A stretch of 34,626 nt of DNA from Candidatus Dormiibacterota bacterium (GTDB lineage: Bacteria; Chloroflexota; Dormibacteria; Aeolococcales; Aeolococcaceae). The stretch's first letter is position 1; the number at the start of each line of letters is the position of its first letter. Location: NCBI GenBank assembly GCA_003131685.1, contig PKWB01000195.1, positions 1-34,626 of the forward strand, given 5' to 3'. The notes beneath the pieces were generated by a model. It worked only from the letters and a program-made list of their open reading frames with translations. It was not told where the DNA came from and ran no database searches. Made by a program: the position numbers and the translations under genes. Shown here one piece after another: positions 1-9,717 of this stretch.

Positions 1-337
1 TTACTGAAAGGTCCAGGCTAGGAGGGCTTTCTGCAGAGTGCTCCTGCCTCCACACGGATCCGTTCCAGACCCAGGTATCGGCAAGTGCCCCCTCATCGCT
101 CAGTCCGCCGAACATGACAACCTGCCGCGTTTCGGGGTCGTAGCCGACCGCCGCATCGAACCGCGACGCCGGAGTTCCTGGCGGGCCTGCGGTTGCCGGG
201 AACGTGGCCGACGCAGGGCCCGCCGGGAGGGCAAGGCCGCCGACAACGGCGCCCAAAGCGATCGCGGCGCCGAGAGCGGCGTGCGACATCACCCTGGCCG
301 GCGCTCGCGCGACGCGACTCCGTAGCGCAGCTGCCAT
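1..337 (-). CDS. Kelch/galactose-oxidase-like secreted protein, N-terminal part, runs off the window edge
   Basis: My own reading of the minus strand from CAT at 335-337: MAAALRSRVARAPARVMSHAALGAAIALGAVVGGLALPAGPASA...FDAAVGYDPETRQVVMFGGLSDEGALADTWVWNGSVWRQ. Signal peptide plus kelch-like MFGG...DTWVWNG motif; no stop before position 1. Confidence 0.6.
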   Translation of the reverse strand, partial: MAAALRSRVARAPARVMSHAALGAAIALGAVVGGLALPAGPASATFPATAGPPGTPASRFDAAVGYDPETRQVVMFGGLSDEGALADTWVWNGSVWRQEHSAESPPSLDLSV

Positions 338-438
338 CCTCGCAGCCTAAGCCCCGACCCCGAGCGGGACGTGAAGGTTGCGAGCTTGTTACCCGGTCCG
401 CAAGTTGGAGTGGATGGGCGCTCCGCCGGCGAACCCAG

Positions 439-906
439 TTATGCGGGTGGCGAGTATGCCATCGCGTCGATCGCGATCCCAGTCCTTGCATCCACCGCAA
501 CGACGACAAACGCTTGGGGACTGGACACGACGCCAAGAAATCCCTGGCCTACGGTGCGCTCGTTCGACGTGACATCGACGACCCAACAGAGACAACTCTG
601 TCCGCTTTTGGCATTGGAATACCGCGCAAGAACCGCGTCGTCAGCGTAAGCGGCGTCAACGTCGGCCCTGGCGCTGCTGACCGCTCGAGCGCGGGTGACA
701 TGCACGCCGGACAGCTCCGCCTGACCGGGCGGCGCGAGTGCAAGGCCGGCCGCGGTCAGCTCGCTGGTCGAAAGCGTTGACAGAAGGCCGCCAGATGCGG
801 CTCGGCCGATGATCAGACCGACGACCAATACCGCAATCACGAGAGGGATGGTCGCGGCGACGAGGCGCCCGACGAGGGGTCTCGGGTGTGAGACGGACAT
901 CGTCAT
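439..906 (-). CDS. Hypothetical single-TM protein
   Basis: ORF with N-terminal hydrophobic segment (LVAATIPLVIAVLVVGLIIG); start chosen at the internal Met. Confidence 0.5.
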   Translation of the reverse strand: MTMSVSHPRPLVGRLVAATIPLVIAVLVVGLIIGRAASGGLLSTLSTSELTAAGLALAPPGQAELSGVHVTRARAVSSARADVDAAYADDAVLARYSNAKSGQSCLCWVVDVTSNERTVGQGFLGVVSSPQAFVVVAVDARTGIAIDAMAYSPPA

Positions 907-995
907 CACTATAGAGGCGTTGAAGCCGCCTTTTGTCGACGGCATCTCGCCGATCAGCTGAGCATCGGCACGCGCCTAGGGAGCGCTTCCGAGAT

Positions 996-1598
996 ATGCG
1001 GGGCATCATATCCGGCATGGAAGTGGAACCGCCGAGCCGGTCCAGGGCAATCCTTCTCCTGGCGGCCGTCGTCGTCGGCGTGGTCGGGGTGTCGGGGCTC
1101 GCCACCGGAGGGATCAGCCGGCTGATATCACCGACACCCACCACCACGCCGTTTGTCGAGGAACTACCGTCGCTTGTGCCCGCGGCATGTTCGCTCGCTG
1201 AATTCGAGCTCTCAGGCGCCTTCAACGACTGTGCGAAGGTCACTCGGGATGGATCGATTCCCTGTCAAACGTCGTCTCATCTGCTCGACGGCCTGATCCT
1301 TTTGACCGGACGGCATAACTCGTTCTTGCTCTACATCGAAGTCCAGGGCTCCTATGACGGGCCGGGTACCTATGAGTTGTCACCCTGGGTTCATGGCCTC
1401 GGTGTGAATGACGTGCCCAAGGCAGCCATCCGCGAGTACACCACCGGCGCCTTTTGGCAATCCGTCGCGGGCGTTCTCGGCGTGACGAGCGCCGATGGTC
1501 AATCGGGCTTCATCGACGCTGAGTTGACCTACATCGGCGGCGCCGGCCCCACTCCGCCTCGCACCCAACTCCACATACTCGGCGATTGGAAGTGCTGA
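996..1598 (+). CDS. Hypothetical membrane-anchored/secreted protein
   Basis: ORF with N-terminal TM (AILLLAAVVVGVVGVSGLATGG) and Cys-containing ectodomain. Confidence 0.55.
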   Translation: MRGIISGMEVEPPSRSRAILLLAAVVVGVVGVSGLATGGISRLISPTPTTTPFVEELPSLVPAACSLAEFELSGAFNDCAKVTRDGSIPCQTSSHLLDGLILLTGRHNSFLLYIEVQGSYDGPGTYELSPWVHGLGVNDVPKAAIREYTTGAFWQSVAGVLGVTSADGQSGFIDAELTYIGGAGPTPPRTQLHILGDWKC

Positions 1599-1601
1599 CA
1601 G

Positions 1602-2513
1602 TCACCGACACGCCGTAGGAAACGGAATGTTCGCGGTCGTCGTGTGACGCGGCGTCACCGTCACCTTGACATAGGGACCGATGTTGTAGCTCGCCGGGTC
1701 CAGCGCCATGATCACGAAATTCCCGGGCGGCAGTGTCAATCTGAACTGCCAACCGGCAGTGAGCGTCTGCGTTTCATACACCGGCGCGTTCAGACCGTAC
1801 GAGCTGCCAGCGAAGACGTCGATGGTTCCAGCGAGGAAACGGAGCGAACCCGGAGGCGTGGATGCGTTCGGTGAGCACAACTGTTGGATCCCGCCCGCTA
1901 CCGTCCCGGCGTCCGACTGTGGTGGCGGCAGGTTGCGCGGGTCGAACCCGAGCGCGCGAGTCAGGTCGGCCCATAGCTGTGGCGAGCGGGCTGCCCACTG
2001 GACAGGTTTCCCCGGCACCTGGACCACTTCACAGCCTTCCGCTTCGATTTTCGCGCTCAACGGCGATGATCCAAGGAATGTGAACGTCAGGAAATAGTAG
2101 GTTCCGAAGTCCGCCGGGCATCGCTCATCAAGCGGATAGCGCGGAAGGCTCTCGACGTCGGCCGCCAGTGCCCGAACGATTGTCGCGCTGTGAATCGTCC
2201 GGTCGAGGGGCGGGAGTGCGAGCGTTCCTGGAAAGCGGACGATACGAACACGTGCTTGCGTCGCTGCGTTGGAGGTCGCCGGTGACTGTGATGCATGGTG
2301 GAACGCCAGCACGACGCCCGCAGTCAACGCGCTCGCAGCGACAAGCGCGGCTGCGCCCAGGACGACGCCCAAGCGCTTCGTCCTCCGGTGTGCGAATGCG
2401 AAACTCACGGCGTCGGATTCGAGGTTGCGAGGCGCGGGCTGTCCGCGCCGTCGGGTGAGGTAGGCCCGCGTGAGGTTGGCGAGTTCTTCGTCGGTGACAT
2501 GAGGGTCAGGCAT
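1602..2513 (-). CDS. Membrane protein coupled to ECF sigma factor (putative anti-sigma/sensor)
   Basis: N-terminal cytoplasmic region, one TM (LGVVLGAAALVAASALTAGVVLAF), extracytoplasmic domain; start overlaps the sigma gene stop by 8 nt. Confidence 0.7.
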   Translation of the reverse strand: MPDPHVTDEELANLTRAYLTRRRGQPAPRNLESDAVSFAFAHRRTKRLGVVLGAAALVAASALTAGVVLAFHHASQSPATSNAATQARVRIVRFPGTLALPPLDRTIHSATIVRALAADVESLPRYPLDERCPADFGTYYFLTFTFLGSSPLSAKIEAEGCEVVQVPGKPVQWAARSPQLWADLTRALGFDPRNLPPPQSDAGTVAGGIQQLCSPNASTPPGSLRFLAGTIDVFAGSSYGLNAPVYETQTLTAGWQFRLTLPPGNFVIMALDPASYNIGPYVKVTVTPRHTTTANIPFPTACR

Positions 2514-3033
2514 CCGGCAGCTCCTTTCTCAGTTTCGCCACGGCTCTCCCCAGATGACTCCGCGCCGTGCCCGGCCGGCAACCGAGGATGGCCGCACACT
2601 CAACCACCGTATATCCGTCGTGAAGGTGCAGCGCGACCATCGCTCGTTGCGGTGGCGAGAGCGTGTTGTAGGCGCGGTGGAGGTCCATCAGGCGCGCGTC
2701 GAGGTATGACGGCTGCACCGAGATCTCCGTTCCCCGCGAGCTGTGCAACGCTCGTCGGGTCAGCAATCGGCGTCGCCGCACGCACTCCCGCACGCAGACC
2801 CGCGTGAGCCAGGCCGGCTGGTTCTCGTAGGTCAGGAGGGACGACCACCGTCGCCATGCGATCAGGAGCGTTTCCTGCACGGCTTCCTCTGCCTCGCCCG
2901 AGTCGTCGACGATCGCCAGCGCGAGTCGAAAGAGGCGATTGACTTCGGGAGCTATCGCCTCCTGAAACCTTGCCTGGCGTTGGTACTCCTCGGAGTTGGC
3001 CGGCGTCGTCATAGCGTCGATCCCGGATCCCAT
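2506..3033 (-). CDS. ECF-type RNA polymerase sigma factor
   Basis: sigma2 (LFRLALAIVDDSGEAEEAVQETLLIAWRRW) and sigma4 (LSPPQRAMVALHLHDGYTVVECAAILGCRPGTARSHLGRA) motifs. Confidence 0.9.
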   Translation of the reverse strand: MGSGIDAMTTPANSEEYQRQARFQEAIAPEVNRLFRLALAIVDDSGEAEEAVQETLLIAWRRWSSLLTYENQPAWLTRVCVRECVRRRRLLTRRALHSSRGTEISVQPSYLDARLMDLHRAYNTLSPPQRAMVALHLHDGYTVVECAAILGCRPGTARSHLGRAVAKLRKELPDA

Positions 3034-3208
3034 ACCCTAAGAAGGGTAGAATCCCCGGCTTTTCTTACATGACGTCGTCCCAGCTGCTGGCGAGGGCCCG
3101 GTTGAGTGTCGTCACCTCGCGACCGGGGTGCCCGGCTTCTTGAGGACGTACGCGCCTGGCGTACGATTGGCAGGAGTGCCCGGCGGATAAGCCCGTCGGT
3201 GTATCAGG

Positions 3209-4312
3209 ATGGACGTGAAGATCGCATGGCTCCTTCCGACGTTGGCGCTGCTGACGGCGTGCACCGGTACGAGCAACAGCACGCCTACGCCGGCCGCCAT
3301 TCGCTCGCAAGAGCCACGTGTGTATCAACCTCTCGCAATTACCAGCGACCTCGCCCCACCGCCACTCGATGGGACGCCACTGGTGTACTTCCCACCTCTC
3401 GCGGAGGTCGTCCTCTTTGGTGGCATGGACGAGAACGGCCATACCTTTGGCGATACGTGGGCGTTCGACCAGCACGGGTGGAGGGAACTGCACCCGGCCA
3501 CGTCCCCACCCGCCAGGGCGTACTTCGCGATGGCCTATGACCCTGCACTTCGCGAGATCGTTCTCTATGGCGGTTGCACCTTCTGCGGAGCGCCCGGGTA
3601 CCACCTTCTTCAGGACACGTGGGCGTTCGACGGCACGACATGGCGCCAGTTGACCTCGCTCCATCTCCCAACCTACGAGCCGAGCCCGCTCCTCAGCTGG
3701 GACACCGCGACAGGGGCCCTGGACCTCCTCGCACCGCCTCCCGGCTACGGGCCCAATCCTCCGAACGGTGATTTCGATGCGAACGGAGGCGCACTGGGAC
3801 GGTGGTCGTGGCGGACGGCGGGATGGACGTGGGACGGCTCACCGTCAGGACCACCGCTCTTTATTCAGGGTGACGTTTCCTTCGTTCCTGAACCCGGATC
3901 ATCGAGGATGCTGTACTACTCCTACCAGCCGTACTCGGGGAGTTGCCCACCGATGGCAGCGGGATTCATTTGCGGCTCCGACCCCACCGGGTTGCTGTAC
4001 TCGCAGACCTGGACGTGGGATGGCCGCGCGTTCGCGAGAGCGACACCAACGGCCGCACCCGGTTTGGCAGCAGTCGTCTCCGATCCGCGCGTCGGCGCGG
4101 TGGTCGCGGTCGCCAGGTCACGCGTGTGGACCTGGAGCGGCACGACGTGGCAGGTGATCGCCTCCAACGTGCCGCCCACTGCGATCGGTGCCGCCGAATA
4201 CGATCCGGCCCTCGGCGACGTGGTTGTTCTCGGCGGCACCACGAGCGCGAACCCACGGTCTGTGACCTGGGTCTGGGACGGCAGCACATGGATGACCGCG
4301 GCCGCGAACTGA
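3209..4312 (+). CDS. Kelch-like beta-propeller lipoprotein
   Basis: Lipobox-like LLTAC; repeated VVLFGG...DTWAFD / WTWDG motifs. Confidence 0.75.
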   Translation: MDVKIAWLLPTLALLTACTGTSNSTPTPAAIRSQEPRVYQPLAITSDLAPPPLDGTPLVYFPPLAEVVLFGGMDENGHTFGDTWAFDQHGWRELHPATSPPARAYFAMAYDPALREIVLYGGCTFCGAPGYHLLQDTWAFDGTTWRQLTSLHLPTYEPSPLLSWDTATGALDLLAPPPGYGPNPPNGDFDANGGALGRWSWRTAGWTWDGSPSGPPLFIQGDVSFVPEPGSSRMLYYSYQPYSGSCPPMAAGFICGSDPTGLLYSQTWTWDGRAFARATPTAAPGLAAVVSDPRVGAVVAVARSRVWTWSGTTWQVIASNVPPTAIGAAEYDPALGDVVVLGGTTSANPRSVTWVWDGSTWMTAAAN

Positions 4313-4417
4313 TAGACCGTACGCGTCGGAAATCTCGCATCCGAGCCCCGATCTCCTAGCGGGACCCGGCGCCAACAATCTCCCGGAGCCCACTTGTAAA
4401 CCGATTGGCTTCTGCCG

Positions 4418-4933
4418 GTGTTTAACGTACTGGTGGATGTGACTGGCACGTCGAGGGCACCCATCGATACGGAGATGGAGGATCTCGTCCGCGGTGAGTC
4501 GCGGCGACTGTACTCGATCGCCTTCTCCATCCTGCAAGACGCGAGCGAAGCGGAGGACGCGGTGCAAGAGACCCTGATCAGCGCGTGGCGCAGATGGCCC
4601 TGGGCCGACGCCACGCGCCCGACGCCGAGTTGGCTCACGCGCGTCTGCGTCAACCAATGCCTCAATCGCCGCCGAACGAGGCTGCGCCAGATGCGCCTGG
4701 CGGAAACCGCAGCGAGTCGCGAGCCGTGGCAGGACGTGCGTCCAGCAACAGACCTCGACCTCGCTCGCGCCTACGCGCAGCTGAGCAAGCAACAGCGCGC
4801 GGCCGTTGCACTCCACTACTTCTACGGATACACGCTCGACGAGTGCGCCGAGCTGCTCGGCAATCGTCCGGGGACCGTGCGCAGTCACATTGCCCGGGCT
4901 CTGGTGACGCTTCGCCGGGCGGTGTCGGCATGA
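4418..4933 (+). CDS. ECF-type RNA polymerase sigma factor
   Basis: RRLYSIAFSILQDASEAEDAVQETLISAWRRWPW and LSKQQRAAVALHYFYGYTLDECAELLGNRPGTVRSHIARAL. Confidence 0.9.
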   Translation: MFNVLVDVTGTSRAPIDTEMEDLVRGESRRLYSIAFSILQDASEAEDAVQETLISAWRRWPWADATRPTPSWLTRVCVNQCLNRRRTRLRQMRLAETAASREPWQDVRPATDLDLARAYAQLSKQQRAAVALHYFYGYTLDECAELLGNRPGTVRSHIARALVTLRRAVSA

Positions 4934-6273
4934 TCGACTCGGACAACGAGCTCATCGAATCGCTTCGCGAGCTGGTGACCCACCAATCCGTCCCGCCGCA
5001 GGGATGGGAAGACGACCTGATCCGCAGGATCACCGAGACTTCGGTCAGCTCGTCGATTCCACTGGCGAGGGCGAGGCGCGGTCGGCCGACTCAGCAGCGT
5101 TGGCGTCCGCTGTTGGCGGAAATCGGAGCCGCACTGGCTATCGCTGCCGTCGTCGTGCTGAGCATTCAAGCGATCTTCCACCCAGGGCTCAGATCCCCCC
5201 TCAACGGACCAGTCGCCCTGACGTCGCCGGCCACGTCGCCCACCACGAGTGCAGCGAGCCCCTCGCCCACAGCGGTCGGTTTGAGCGGTTTCCAACCGGA
5301 AGCCCTGACGGCGGTCAGTGAAAGCACGTTCTGGGTGCTCGGCACCAACGGTTGCGCTGCCTCGGGCTGCGTTTCCGAGGTTATTCACACCGTCAACGGA
5401 GGGAAGTCCTTCCACCGGATTCCGGCTCCGCCCACCGATTTTCTCGCAGGGAACGTGTCGACTCCTGGCCCACCGTTGGTGAGTGACATCCGCTTCGCTG
5501 ACCTCTCCAACGGCTGGGTGTTCGGCAACACGCTGTGGGCGACCCATACGGGCGGCGCCGCGTGGCATCAGATCACCTTCGGCGGCAGCCTCCTCGGTGT
5601 CGACCAACTTGAGCCGGGAGCGAATGGGTACGTGTACGGAGTCTTCGAGATCTGCACGAATCCAACCACGGCCTCGGGCTGCGTCCATCGCCTTATGCGA
5701 TCGCGAGCCACCAGTGATACATGGACGGTGATCACGCCCCCCGGTAATCCCGTCGGGTGGCCGATGATTGGTGTCCACGGCGACACGATATGGGCGATGT
5801 ACTTCATGCGCAGCACCGGGCTCGAGATGATCTCTCACGACGATGGGGCGTTCTGGGTTCGCGGCGCCTCAGCGTGCGAGCCCGATCTTCCAGGCAGCCT
5901 GGATCCGGTCACCACCACCGTCATATGGGCCTTCTGCGCCACCGGAAACGCCGGCGGCCCGATGGTGTCGAGCAACGGTGGGTTGTCCTGGGCATCAGGC
6001 GGGGGGATCGGAGGCTTGTTCAGCAACGGCGGCACGGTAGCGGCGCTGTCGACGCAACACGCCTTTGTCGCAGATCCTGGGTCGGGGCTCTCGGTGACCG
6101 ACAACGGTGGACGGACTTATCAAGCGATCGCGGAGTTGAACGGCGCGACGTGGGTCGGCTTCACCGACTTCGAGGTCGGCTATGTGATCACCCAAAACCA
6201 GACCACCCAAGCCACAGGGCTCTGGCGCACCGCTGACGCCGGTGCCCGCTGGTCGCCGGTTTCATTCGGCTAG
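4930..6273 (+). CDS. Putative anti-sigma factor fused to extracytoplasmic Ycf48/BNR-like beta-propeller
   Basis: ATGA overlap with sigma gene; ~70 aa cytoplasmic N-terminus, TM (IGAALAIAAVVVLSIQAIF), then repeats such as DLSNGWVFGNTLWATHTGGAAW and SNGGLSW. Confidence 0.8.
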   Translation: MIDSDNELIESLRELVTHQSVPPQGWEDDLIRRITETSVSSSIPLARARRGRPTQQRWRPLLAEIGAALAIAAVVVLSIQAIFHPGLRSPLNGPVALTSPATSPTTSAASPSPTAVGLSGFQPEALTAVSESTFWVLGTNGCAASGCVSEVIHTVNGGKSFHRIPAPPTDFLAGNVSTPGPPLVSDIRFADLSNGWVFGNTLWATHTGGAAWHQITFGGSLLGVDQLEPGANGYVYGVFEICTNPTTASGCVHRLMRSRATSDTWTVITPPGNPVGWPMIGVHGDTIWAMYFMRSTGLEMISHDDGAFWVRGASACEPDLPGSLDPVTTTVIWAFCATGNAGGPMVSSNGGLSWASGGGIGGLFSNGGTVAALSTQHAFVADPGSGLSVTDNGGRTYQAIAELNGATWVGFTDFEVGYVITQNQTTQATGLWRTADAGARWSPVSFG

Positions 6274-6334
6274 CACACGAGCTGCGACACCCGCCATGGA
6301 GCGATCGCCGTGAAGCTGAGGAAGGAGCTTGACG

Positions 6335-7744
6335 ATGCCTGATCGAGGACGCCGGATAAGAGGGATCTCGCGAGTCATGGGTCTAGGTGCGGTGGTGCTG
6401 ACGTGCGTTCTCACAGCCGTCGTGGTCCTCGCCTTTCACGATGGCGCGCGCCTCGTTTCGGTCACTGGGATCAATCAGGCGGATGTGCATATCACTCGCT
6501 CTCCAGGGCTCTTGGTGTTGCCCGCACTCGACCGCACCATGACCGACCCGGCACTCGCCGCGCGCCTTGCAACCGACATCCGCAGCCTGCCGGTCGCTCC
6601 GAGCGTGTGCGCCGGGGGAGTGGATTACGGCACGACCTACTCACTTACGTTCGCATCGCCGGGGACTCCAAGCTGGACCGCGGTGATCCAGGTGTCCGGA
6701 TGCGATGAGGTGAACATCAGCAATGGTCCGGTGCGCCAAGTTCGATCTCCCGCACTCTGGTCCGATCTCGCCCAAGCATTGGATCTCACCTCGGATGAGC
6801 TCAGGCCGCTCCCTTGCGGGGACCCAGGGCTGACCAAGACCAGCCTGTGTTATCCCGAGAGTGTCCAATCGCCCGCTACGGTACCGTGGGCGCCTCTACC
6901 GCTCCAAGCGTACCTGCCAACCCCCCTCCCGAACCCATCCGCGACCCCGGCTCCTCGATGCAACTTGAACGACTTCAAGGCGCAGCCCATCGCCACGGGA
7001 GGCGCCACCGGGAATGAGGCGGTGGTCTTCGCCTTCACCAATCGCACATCACATGCGTGCCTCACGGGAGGCTATCCCCGAGTGGTGCTCAGTCAACCCG
7101 GAGAGCGCACGCTCGCGGCGACCCCGGGCGGCTTTTGGGATGAACGCAGCCCCGCGGCGGACCTCGATCCTGGTGCAACTGCTCACTTTTACGTCGGCTT
7201 CAGCGATGCATGCGACACGGGTCCACCGCCGCCGATGTATGAGCGCCTAGCAGTGACGCTGCCGGGCGGTGGCTCATTCACCACGGTATTGACTGGAGCA
7301 AAGCCTCCCAACAGTCAGATCCCCTTGGGCGTCGCCGCGCAATGCGGCGTCACGGTGACGGAACTGGCAGGCACGATCGCTCAGCCGGTGTACCCTCGCG
7401 ACCCCCTGCTCCAACTCACCGCAACCATCAGCGCGCCCAACTCAGTGATGTCGGGCTCGCTATTCACATACGTCATCACGCTTTCTAACGCCACGGCGGA
7501 GCCGATCTCACTGGATCCATGTCGCGGTTACTACCAAGAGGTGGACTCGGCGAAGAGCCAATCCTTTTCGTATGAACTGAGCTGTGGCGCCGCTCATCCA
7601 ATTCCCGCCCAAGGCAGCGAGCGTTTCGCCATAGAGATGACCGCAGCGGGTCTCACGGCAGGCGTCCACACCCTCAGCTGGCACCTCGACACCGGTGGGA
7701 CACCAGGCCCAGAGGTGTCGGCGACCTTCAGCGTGGTGTCATGA
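6335..7744 (+). CDS. Secreted/membrane protein with DUF4232-like domain, paralogous to 1602-2513 product
   Basis: Shares SPGLLVLPALDRTM...RSPALWSDLAQALDL with FPGTLALPPLDRTI...RSPQLWADLTRALGF; C-terminal CNLNDFKAQPIATGGATGNEAVVFAFTNRTSHACLTGGYPRVVL resembles DUF4232. Confidence 0.7.
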   Translation: MPDRGRRIRGISRVMGLGAVVLTCVLTAVVVLAFHDGARLVSVTGINQADVHITRSPGLLVLPALDRTMTDPALAARLATDIRSLPVAPSVCAGGVDYGTTYSLTFASPGTPSWTAVIQVSGCDEVNISNGPVRQVRSPALWSDLAQALDLTSDELRPLPCGDPGLTKTSLCYPESVQSPATVPWAPLPLQAYLPTPLPNPSATPAPRCNLNDFKAQPIATGGATGNEAVVFAFTNRTSHACLTGGYPRVVLSQPGERTLAATPGGFWDERSPAADLDPGATAHFYVGFSDACDTGPPPPMYERLAVTLPGGGSFTTVLTGAKPPNSQIPLGVAAQCGVTVTELAGTIAQPVYPRDPLLQLTATISAPNSVMSGSLFTYVITLSNATAEPISLDPCRGYYQEVDSAKSQSFSYELSCGAAHPIPAQGSERFAIEMTAAGLTAGVHTLSWHLDTGGTPGPEVSATFSVVS

Positions 7745-8418
7745 GCCAGGCATATCGAAACACATCCCAGGTGACATCTCGAGCGGTCTCCACACTCAGA
7801 GCGCGCCTTGACGATTCCTACGGTGGCGTGCTCTTGGGGGCAACCACCCTTACTGCCGCGGCGGTGATGTTCGTTGCCGTCTTCACGCCATTCGTCACCG
7901 AAGGCTGCATCAACTGCCCGTCGGACTACACGTTTCCGGCACGAACTGTGTTTCAGGGGCTCGACGGCTGGAGCATTCTGTTCGTTGTGGCCGCTCTGCT
8001 GCTCTTCAGCGCTGCCCACCTCAGAAACCGACGTCAGCGGGGCATTGCAATCGCGTGCGTGGTTTTCGCGGTCTTTGCAATCGCACTTTGCATCTTCGAG
8101 AGAGTCGACGCAGCGAGTCGCGTCATTGCTCTTGGCGGAGGGAGTCCGCCGGTTGAACTCGGTCACCCGGGCGTACATCTCGAAGGGTTTCTTCCTCCCG
8201 TTCACACCGACTTCGGTTTTTATTTGCTACTGGTGTCGTCGATTGTTGCTTTGGGTGCTGCAATCGCCGTACTCGTAACGACTCGGAGCAACCGGACACC
8301 CGATCGGACCGCGCTCGAGCCAGCCATGAAGCAGTCGGGGATCCACGTACCGCCTCCATCCGTCGCGTGCACAGCTTCGAACTCGCCGTTTCACCGACGT
8401 ACCCGGAGTTCCGTGTGA
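7741..8418 (+). CDS. Multi-pass membrane protein
   Basis: ATGA overlap with previous ORF; about four hydrophobic segments. Confidence 0.6.
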   Translation: MSQAYRNTSQVTSRAVSTLRARLDDSYGGVLLGATTLTAAAVMFVAVFTPFVTEGCINCPSDYTFPARTVFQGLDGWSILFVVAALLLFSAAHLRNRRQRGIAIACVVFAVFAIALCIFERVDAASRVIALGGGSPPVELGHPGVHLEGFLPPVHTDFGFYLLLVSSIVALGAAIAVLVTTRSNRTPDRTALEPAMKQSGIHVPPPSVACTASNSPFHRRTRSSV

Positions 8419-9680
8419 TGAAGGGACCCATCTGCTCCCTCGGCCTGGTCTTGGTAGTCCTCGCGGCAGCTGGGTGCGGCCCTCGGCTCCCCGGCTCGTT
8501 GAAACCACGAGACACCGCTACCGCGGCAGTCACACCTCCCAGTTGCCCGCAAACCGTCTACGGTAAGCCCTGCTTTACCCCGGGCCCGAGCCCCACTCCG
8601 AGCAGCGTCCCGATCATCGGTGTGACAGAGGTTGCCTTCAGCGATTCCATGCACGGGTGGGCCGTCGGTTCGTCGTGTGTCGACAGCACCCAGATCTGCA
8701 CCCTGCTTGCCGATGAGACCTCGAATGCAGGCGCGAGCTGGAGCCGACCGATCTCGCTCGGGCAATTCCCCGAGGAAACGTCGGCAGGGGTCTGGTCCCC
8801 GACGACCCTGAGCATCAGGTTCCTGGGTGCAAACCTGTGGGTCAGCGGCCCAGGTATCTACGAGAGCCATGACCGTGGGGCGACATGGAAGCGCGTGTTC
8901 AGCTCGCCCGTTCTCGCGCTGGAGCCCGCTGAACGTACCGCATGGGCAATCGCGGATTGCACAACCGCTGATCCGTCGACCTCCTGCTTCCTCCTGACGT
9001 CGCCGATCGGCTCGGACGTCTGGAGTCGCGCCGCAGTGCAGCCGCCCATCGGCGCTGCTCTGTACGCTGGTTCAGGGTGGGCGTCGATGCTCATGGAGCG
9101 TGCGCCGCATGGGGTTGCGTTTGTCGCCAGCGAAAGCCCGCAGCCGGGAAGCCAGGATTGGCTGGCAATCACCCGAAACGATGGTGGCACCTGGCACAAA
9201 ACCCAGCTGCCGTGCACGTTCGGCGTCGCCGGTCTGCGCAGTCCCGACGGCACGACCGTCTGGCTGTTATGCGGGGGTGGCGGGAGCGCGGGGAGTGGAC
9301 CCAAAGCTATCTACGTGTCGTTTGACGGAGGCACGACCTGGAAGGAGCGCGCCAACAATCTGTCCAACCCGCCCGTGGGAAGCATTTCAGCGGCCGGCTA
9401 TGCCAGCAGCCTCGCGGTGACCGGTAACGGGATCGCGCTCGTTGGCTCATTGAGAGCGGGAATCATTCGAAGCGTCGACGGCGGCCGCCTCTGGCGCGAC
9501 GCAGGGTCAAACGCGACGTGTCTTCTTGACGGCAATGGCGTTACTGAGCTCTGGCTCCTCGCCACGGGCGTGGGCTGGGCACTTGAAGAAAACGACGACG
9601 GGGGATCCCAATGCCCAATCCTCATCCGCACAACCAACGCAGGACTCACATGGAACTCGGAACGCGCTCCACTCAGCTGA
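8418..9680 (+). CDS. Ycf48/BNR-like beta-propeller lipoprotein
   Basis: Lipobox VLAAAGC; repeated DGG.TW motifs (HDRGATW, NDGGTW, FDGGTTW, VDGGRLW). Confidence 0.8.
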   Translation: MKGPICSLGLVLVVLAAAGCGPRLPGSLKPRDTATAAVTPPSCPQTVYGKPCFTPGPSPTPSSVPIIGVTEVAFSDSMHGWAVGSSCVDSTQICTLLADETSNAGASWSRPISLGQFPEETSAGVWSPTTLSIRFLGANLWVSGPGIYESHDRGATWKRVFSSPVLALEPAERTAWAIADCTTADPSTSCFLLTSPIGSDVWSRAAVQPPIGAALYAGSGWASMLMERAPHGVAFVASESPQPGSQDWLAITRNDGGTWHKTQLPCTFGVAGLRSPDGTTVWLLCGGGGSAGSGPKAIYVSFDGGTTWKERANNLSNPPVGSISAAGYASSLAVTGNGIALVGSLRAGIIRSVDGGRLWRDAGSNATCLLDGNGVTELWLLATGVGWALEENDDGGSQCPILIRTTNAGLTWNSERAPLS

Positions 9681-9717
9681 ACGACCGTCGTCGACGTGAG
9701 CTGAGCCGGAGTTGTCC

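Noticed and set aside
4885-5838. 317-aa minus-strand ORF (and 4118-4888 minus)
   Set aside because: Shadow ORFs opposite the ECF sigma/propeller genes; typical GC-rich antisense composition.
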